From Anaerolineaceae bacterium (lineage in GTDB: Bacteria > Chloroflexota > Anaerolineae > Promineifilales > Promineifilaceae): DNA of 47,394 bases. A model generated the notes under the pieces. The model saw nothing but the letters and a program-made list of their open reading frames with translations, ran no database searches and had not been told where the DNA came from. Shown piece after piece: positions 42,859-47,394 of this stretch. The stretch lies in NCBI GenBank assembly GCA_002699125.1, contig PABI01000175.1, positions 1 to 47,394 on the forward strand. Reading direction: 5' to 3'. How positions within the stretch are numbered: position 1 is the first letter of the stretch; each line of letters starts with the position of its first letter. Both the position numbers and the translations under genes were made by a program.

Positions 42859-45800
42859 ATGTCCACGAGTACAGTAAGCGAAGAAATGTTGGTCACAGGA
42901 GATGCACTGCGCCAGTTGGCGGCGTATATTCCCACCACGTTGGCGGATCGCATCTTACGGCAGGGGCTGCCCACGCCGGGCGAGCCACACGCGCTCAATG
43001 CCGCGACGCTGTTTTCGGACATTTCTGGCTTTACGGGCATGTCGGAAGAGCTGGCTTCAGATGGGCCGCGGGGGGCGGAGGAGCTGAACCGTGTTTTGCT
43101 GGTGACGTTCACGGCGATGATTGACGTGATTCACGAGCTGGGCGGGGCAGTGAACCATTTTTATGGCGATGCGATGTCGGTCTACTTTCCGGACACGGAC
43201 GGAACGGCCGCACAGCGCGCCCTGGTTTGTGCCCAAAGAATGCAGCAGCTCATGCTGGCCAGCTTTAGCCGGGTGGTGACCAATCGGCCACCGGGTAAAC
43301 ATCCCTTCTTTGATCTGACGATTAAGATTGGCGTGGGCTACGGCCGTTGCCAGGAACTCGTGGTGGGGAATCCGCAGGAAAGCCTGGAATTTGTGCTGAC
43401 GGGAACGGCCGTTGATGAAGCAGCTATGGCCGAACGACAGGCCAGCGCCGGCGATATCATTGCCAGTGCTGCCGTGCTGCGCCAGGCTGGCCTGGCTGCT
43501 GATGCGCCGTTTCAGAAGTTGGATACGGCCGTTGCCCCGCCACCAACCCAACCGGTCCTCAACTGGTCCAATTATGATGAAGCCGCTCAGCACCGCCTGG
43601 CCGAACTAATTTTGCCTTTTGTACCGCCGGCCCTGTACCGTCGCCTCGTTTCTACTGGCGCAACAGAGATTGCTGAGCATCGCCCCGTTACTACCATTTT
43701 TGTCCAGTTCGATTACAAAAACCGGCAGGATGATTCTTCGGCCATTGAAACGGCCGATTTGGGCCGCCAGCTGCAAGAATATTACGAATGGGCCTGCGCT
43801 GTCGTCAGCCGTTTTGGCCAGGAAAATGCGCGGGTGAACCGGGTGTTAACCGGTGACAAGGGCAACCAGCTGCACATCATGTTTGGCGCGCCGGTGGCGC
43901 CAGACACACCGGAGCAGGCGCTGCGCTGCCTTTTGGCCTTGCAGCGGGAGAAGCCTAACTTCATTGAGGCCCAGCGTATTGGCGTCTCGGTCGGCAAAGT
44001 GTTTGCTGGTCCGGTGGGATCTTCCACGCGGCGTGAGTACACGGTGGTGGGCGATGTGGTTAATCAGTCGGCGCGGCTCATGCAGGTGTGCGATCCGGGC
44101 GCAATTTTGACCGATCAAATTACGGCCGAACGCACGCGCCAGGTGATTGAATGTGAACCGCTTCCGGCGATTCATCTAAAGGGCAAGCAAACGGCCGTAA
44201 CGCCCCATTTGGTGCAGCGGGATCGGGCTGTGACGACGTTGATGCAGGCGTATATTGATCGTTGGGAACGGCCGTTGGTGGGGCGCGAAGCAGAGCTTGA
44301 TTTGCTGTTAGGTGGCATGGATGCGGCTTTGCGCAGCATTGGTGGGGCTGCGGCCGTTTATGGCGGTACGGGTGTGGGCAAGTCTCGACTGTTAGCCACC
44401 GGCGTGCATCATTGGTTGGACAATAAAGGTCTGGGCCTCATCGGCATTTGTTATCCACACACGAAGGACACGCCATACAGTCCGTGGCGGGACGTCTGGC
44501 GCGAATATTTTGGCCTGACCACCGGCATGCCGGTGATGCAGCAAATTGCCGCCGTGGTGATGAAGACCCAGTCCCTGGCGCCCGATGTTGGGGATGACGT
44601 TGGTTTGTGGCGTGAGCTGCTGGGACTGCCAATGCCACAGCCGGCCAGCCTGGGCGAGCTGACGGCCGAAGCGCGGCAGGTGCGCCTGTTTTCGCTGGTG
44701 CGCCGCTGCTGTTTGGCCATTGCCGCTGAGCAGCCGCTGCTCATTGTGCTGGAAGGGTTGCAGTGGGCGGATCAGGCCACGCTGGCGCTGCTGGATGATG
44801 TCAGCAGCCATCTAGACGGGGCGGCTGTTTTCCTGGCGTTTACTTTTCGCGCCCGTGATTCAGTGGAGATTGCGGCCGTGGAACGGCCGTCTTGCATTCC
44901 CATCCCACTTGTCGATCTGTCGCCTGGATCGGCCCGGCAAATGTTGGCCCAGCTGGTGGGCACGTCTGAACTGCCCCAGGCGGTGGAACAGCATTTAGGT
45001 TTGCGCGACCGTGAAGGGCGTGACAGTCCGGTGAATCCCTTGTTCCTGGAGGAGGCCCTTAACGTGATGATGGGGGCGGGGGTGCTGCGGGTAAACGGCC
45101 GTGTGCAGGTAGACGAGACCGAACTGGCGCGAATGCAGGTGCCAGACACGATTCATGGCTTGCTGCTGGCCCGCCTGGATCGCCTGCCGCCGGCCGGCCG
45201 CGATTTATTGCAGGTGGCCTCGGTCATCGGGCGGCAGTTTTCTGCTGAGCCGCTGCAGGTGATTGCCGACACACCGTTACAGCAAACCGTTCTGCAACTG
45301 CTGGCAGACTTGTCCGAAGCGGAAATGACCAGGCTCATCACCGCCGATCCGGAGTGGATCTACCTATTCCAGCACGCCATGACGCATGAGGTGGCGTATG
45401 AAAGTTTGCCTTACGCCCGACGACAGCAGCTTCATGCGGCCGTAGCCAGCTGGTTGGCCACGAAATATGAGCACAACCTCAAACCGCTCCATCCGGTGCT
45501 AGCCTACCATTTCAGCCGGGCCGATAACCACAGCAAGGCGCTGGAATTTGCCCTGCTGGCCGCCGACGAGGCGCGTCATATCTTCGCTAACAGGGAAGCC
45601 ATAGATTTATACAATCTGGCAGAACGTCATTTGAATGCATTAGAGGATGAAGGTTTGTGGGAAACGGCCGTGCACCTCTATCTCTCACGCGGCAATGTTT
45701 TAATCTTGCTGGGTGATCTGGCCACTGCTTTTGCCGATGCGGAAAAAGCCCTTGGCCTGGCGAACGAAAATGATGATCAGGGATCTACGGCCGTTGCCTA

Positions 45801-46986
45801 CAATCTCATGGCCGAAATCCGTTACCGTCAGGGGGCTTTTGATGAAGTTCAGTCACTGACGGCAAAAACAATAAATGAGTTGAAAAGTGGAATAGATAAA
45901 GATCAGCTTGCTCGTGCCTATATTTGGGCCGGCTGGGCTGCTAGCTCGAAATTGGAGCACAAACTTGGTTTGAACTGGTTGCAAAAGGCAAGAGATATTT
46001 GTAAAGAGACAAACAATAATTATCGTTTGGCTCTGACTTTAGAAGCAATTGGATTTACTTACTACGGTCAAAGGAATTTAGAGAGTGCTCTAGAAGCGAT
46101 GCAGGCAAGTGTGCGGCTTTCTCGTGATTTTAGTACGCCTGTGAATATTGGCTTTGCTCAGAACAACGTTGCTTTTATTGAGTTTGAAGCTGGTAGGGCG
46201 CAGGATGCCCTCAAAACATTTGACGAGGCCGTGGAATTAGGAAGGAGCACAAGTAGAAATTTACTGGCTATCACACTTTATAATCAAGCGGCCGTTTATG
46301 CTTATTTAGGTAGATTTGCTGATGCTCTAAATAATTTTGAGGAGGCATCAGAGCTGCTTGATCCTGTTCAACATTCCCGCCAGCTAATAGAGATGAATTT
46401 ATATTGGGGCTATGATTACAGCAGTGCTCTTAAGGATTGGCATGATGCCAGAATTCGTTTTGCTGCCGCAAAAGAAATGATTGATCGGCAGCCGGAAAGC
46501 TATCCAGAAGAACGTGCCCGTTGGCTTATTGGAGTCGGGCAACTTGAAATAGAAGCTGAAAATTTTGAGTATGCTGAGAGTTTGTTGCAAGATGCGCAAA
46601 AATTAGTTGAGGAAAGACAATTATCATGGTGGGCACCTGCGGTGCATTACTATCTTGGTTTGCTCAATAGTAGAGAAAACAATTTGCTGGAGGCGACCTT
46701 TCATCTCAATCAAGGGCTAGCCAAAATAGATCAGTCTGGTTGTCCAGATTACAAGCCCTTGTTGTTGGTGCGTTTGGCCGAAATTGAAACCCGGGAATTT
46801 GAAAGGATTAAGTGGTTGGAGGCTTGTATAGATGCGGCAAAATACCGTTCTCGATATACAGATCGCATATTTTGCTTGAAAAGAACTGGAGCATTACTGC
46901 TCCAGTTTTCAACCGGTGCATATACAGAGTTGGGGCACAATAGTTTAGATGAAGCAAGATTGCTGGAACAAAATTTGGATTATTAG
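42859..46986 (+). CDS. sAC-like tandem class III nucleotidyl cyclase with intact P-loop ATPase and TPR region
   Basis: This 1375-aa protein is a full-length paralogue of the one encoded at 6658. C1 has metal Asp residues D54 (FSDISGF) and D104 (FYGDAMSVYF). C2 has K334 (GDKGNQLHIMFG), T395 (REYTVVG), N402 and R406 (VNQSARL), so one composite site is predicted. Unlike the first paralogue, the ATPase has a canonical Walker A, GGTGVGKS at about 501-508, followed by LIVLEGLQWAD. TPR-like repeats fill about 890-1370. The last ~1150 bases (from about 45840) switch to AT-rich DNA with different codon use and no ACGGCCGT, so the gene is mosaic. In both paralogues His replaces the Lys that in ADCY10 binds bicarbonate. 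Most likely product cAMP; not proven. Confidence 0.88.
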   Translation: MSTSTVSEEMLVTGDALRQLAAYIPTTLADRILRQGLPTPGEPHALNAATLFSDISGFTGMSEELASDGPRGAEELNRVLLVTFTAMIDVIHELGGAVNHFYGDAMSVYFPDTDGTAAQRALVCAQRMQQLMLASFSRVVTNRPPGKHPFFDLTIKIGVGYGRCQELVVGNPQESLEFVLTGTAVDEAAMAERQASAGDIIASAAVLRQAGLAADAPFQKLDTAVAPPPTQPVLNWSNYDEAAQHRLAELILPFVPPALYRRLVSTGATEIAEHRPVTTIFVQFDYKNRQDDSSAIETADLGRQLQEYYEWACAVVSRFGQENARVNRVLTGDKGNQLHIMFGAPVAPDTPEQALRCLLALQREKPNFIEAQRIGVSVGKVFAGPVGSSTRREYTVVGDVVNQSARLMQVCDPGAILTDQITAERTRQVIECEPLPAIHLKGKQTAVTPHLVQRDRAVTTLMQAYIDRWERPLVGREAELDLLLGGMDAALRSIGGAAAVYGGTGVGKSRLLATGVHHWLDNKGLGLIGICYPHTKDTPYSPWRDVWREYFGLTTGMPVMQQIAAVVMKTQSLAPDVGDDVGLWRELLGLPMPQPASLGELTAEARQVRLFSLVRRCCLAIAAEQPLLIVLEGLQWADQATLALLDDVSSHLDGAAVFLAFTFRARDSVEIAAVERPSCIPIPLVDLSPGSARQMLAQLVGTSELPQAVEQHLGLRDREGRDSPVNPLFLEEALNVMMGAGVLRVNGRVQVDETELARMQVPDTIHGLLLARLDRLPPAGRDLLQVASVIGRQFSAEPLQVIADTPLQQTVLQLLADLSEAEMTRLITADPEWIYLFQHAMTHEVAYESLPYARRQQLHAAVASWLATKYEHNLKPLHPVLAYHFSRADNHSKALEFALLAADEARHIFANREAIDLYNLAERHLNALEDEGLWETAVHLYLSRGNVLILLGDLATAFADAEKALGLANENDDQGSTAVAYNLMAEIRYRQGAFDEVQSLTAKTINELKSGIDKDQLARAYIWAGWAASSKLEHKLGLNWLQKARDICKETNNNYRLALTLEAIGFTYYGQRNLESALEAMQASVRLSRDFSTPVNIGFAQNNVAFIEFEAGRAQDALKTFDEAVELGRSTSRNLLAITLYNQAAVYAYLGRFADALNNFEEASELLDPVQHSRQLIEMNLYWGYDYSSALKDWHDARIRFAAAKEMIDRQPESYPEERARWLIGVGQLEIEAENFEYAESLLQDAQKLVEERQLSWWAPAVHYYLGLLNSRENNLLEATFHLNQGLAKIDQSGCPDYKPLLLVRLAEIETREFERIKWLEACIDAAKYRSRYTDRIFCLKRTGALLLQFSTGAYTELGHNSLDEARLLEQNLDY

Positions 46987-47001
46987 CGCCAGTTCTTTCA
47001 T

Positions 47002-47036
47002 AAAAATGCCCAGCTGTTGTATTGCTGGGCATTTTT
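47002..47036. terminator. Bidirectional intrinsic terminator
   Basis: AAAAATGCCCAGC (47002-47014) and GCTGGGCATTTTT (47024-47036) form a perfect 13-bp stem with a 9-base loop. With T runs on one side and A runs on the other, it works on both strands. It ends the sAC-like gene (stop at 46986) and the leftward peptide operon (stop at 47053). Confidence 0.9.
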
Positions 47037-47052
47037 AATATGCAGCGTGTCG

Positions 47053-47151
47053 TTAGCCTGTTCCGGGCATAAATCCTTGTGAAATGGCAACTATAACTGC
47101 AAGAACCAAAGGTAAAGTAGTTAAGACGTAAGTTTTGAATTTGGCCTTCAT
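47053..47151 (-). CDS. 32-aa hydrophobic peptide, paralogue of its neighbour, ending GFMPGTG
   Basis: A short gene of 32 codons plus TAA. The peptide begins MKAKFKTYV (basic), continues with a hydrophobic stretch LPLVLAVIVAI (about 14-24) and ends SQGFMPGTG. It is clearly related to the 31-aa peptide encoded just upstream: both start MK-x-KF, have one hydrophobic segment and end GF(I/M)PGTG. The ATG lies 4 bases after the stop of the upstream peptide gene, so translation is probably coupled; only GGG is visible as a ribosome site. I do not recognise a family. The layout fits an exported signal-peptide precursor, a small membrane regulator or a type-I-toxin-like peptide. Confidence 0.75.
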   Translation of the reverse strand: MKAKFKTYVLTTLPLVLAVIVAISQGFMPGTG

Positions 47152-47155
47152 ATTT

Positions 47156-47251
47156 TTACCCTGTCCCAGGAATAAACCCATTTGTAGTGGCAACAATGGC
47201 AGCAAGAATGAACAACACATACGGTGATAGAGAAATAAACTTTTCTTTCAT
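47156..47251 (-). CDS. 31-aa hydrophobic peptide, paralogue of its neighbour, ending GFIPGTG
   Basis: A short gene of 31 codons plus TAA. The peptide begins MKEKFISLS, has a hydrophobic core YVLFILAAIVA (about 11-21) and ends TTNGFIPGTG. The start is well supported: AGGAGG lies 5 bases before the ATG, and a promoter-like pair sits at 47306-47335. It is the first gene of a two-gene operon with the 32-aa paralogue. The shared C-terminus GF(I/M)PGTG, against diverged central residues, shows selection on the tail. It could be the mature part of a secreted peptide, or a loop outside the membrane. No known family is recognised. Confidence 0.78.
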   Translation of the reverse strand: MKEKFISLSPYVLFILAAIVATTNGFIPGTG

Positions 47252-47305
47252 TAAGCCTCCTACTAATTGTGTGGATTTTGTTTAGATAATAGAATGGAGG
47301 GTCGG

Positions 47306-47335
47306 ATTTAACATAATATAATAAAAACTTGTCAA
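47306..47335 (-). promoter_or_regulatory. Promoter of the tandem peptide operon
   Basis: On the minus strand a perfect -35 TTGACA (47335-47330) is followed after 18 bases by TTAAAT (47311-47306, four of six matches). The surrounding DNA is very AT-rich. Transcription would start near 47299, giving a leader of about 48 bases with AGGAGG just before the first peptide ATG. Confidence 0.55.
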
Positions 47336-47394
47336 AACGGTTGCTCCCATTCAGACTGGAAAGTATCCACAAACCAAACTGAACAGGAGCAGTC

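Larger units (their letters stand above)
313..45794. repeat. Highly iterated palindrome ACGGCCGT (about 70 copies)
   Basis: The octamer ACGGCCGT, often within AACGGCCGTT, is scattered through the window. Sample start positions: 313, 472, 1012, 7213, 9469, 10417, 11236, 13960, 14434, 15469, 19022, 25546, 30325, 33203, 37086, 40611, 43405, 45095, 45787. Within genes it is read in all frames (T-A-V, N/D-G-R, E-R-P), and it also lies in intergenic DNA, so codon preference alone does not explain it. Long gaps without it are 2022-5135, 20078-21543, 25587-29421 and 45795 to the end. Confidence 0.9.

Overview
The window looks like a chromosomal segment of a Chloroflexota bacterium, probably of the Anaerolineae/Ardenticatenia type. 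This is inferred from gene content and style: moderately GC-rich DNA, large class III cyclase/ATPase/TPR proteins, lipoprotein-anchored Dpp-type transporters, MttB-like methyltransferases, and many small palindromic repeats between genes. No rRNA, tRNA, CRISPR array, transposase or phage gene was seen. The most pervasive feature is the palindromic octamer ACGGCCGT. I counted about 70 copies by eye in 47.4 kb, where roughly one is expected by chance. It occurs in coding DNA in all three frames and also between genes.

Layout. (1) 84-6499, minus strand: a five-gene surface-glycan operon with a flippase, an alkaline-phosphatase-superfamily enzyme, a GT2 and two GT4 glycosyltransferases. (2) 6658-10806: a 1382-aa protein with the domain order of mammalian soluble adenylyl cyclase (C1-C2-NTPase-TPR). 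(3) 10808-20131: a CocE-type hydrolase, a DUF2442 protein, an S9 peptidase behind a notable promoter/hairpin, an MttB-family methyltransferase, a B12-binding radical SAM protein and a creatininase-family protein with an internal duplication. (4) 20228-25421, minus strand: an AT-rich HEPN + PD-(D/E)XK nuclease gene (a candidate defence gene), then small accessory genes, two of them broken (CPBP protease with an in-frame amber stop; a DinB gene with a frameshift and deletion). (5) 25714-38943, plus strand: a sarcosine-oxidase-like flavoenzyme followed by two complete five-gene Dpp/Opp ABC importers in tandem. (6) 39108-46986: an ATPase-TPR protein, a small membrane protein and a second sAC-like protein of 1375 aa. 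(7) 47053-47251, minus strand: two tandem, paralogous peptides of 31 and 32 aa, each with a basic N-terminus, one hydrophobic segment and a C-terminal GF(I/M)PGTG. They are convergent with the sAC-like gene and share a bidirectional terminator with it.

How the parts may work together. Regions 3 and 5 fit an organotroph that imports peptides or small amino compounds and processes them with peptidases and enzymes acting on methylated amines (MttB-like, creatininase-like, sarcosine-oxidase-like). Regions 2 and 6 are signalling proteins with TPR sensor regions. The best candidate for an undescribed system is at the right edge. The TPR-coding 3' third of the second cyclase gene, the terminator and the tandem peptides form one AT-rich block without ACGGCCGT. 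This is what a swapped sensor/peptide cassette would look like, but the ligand relationship is only inferred.
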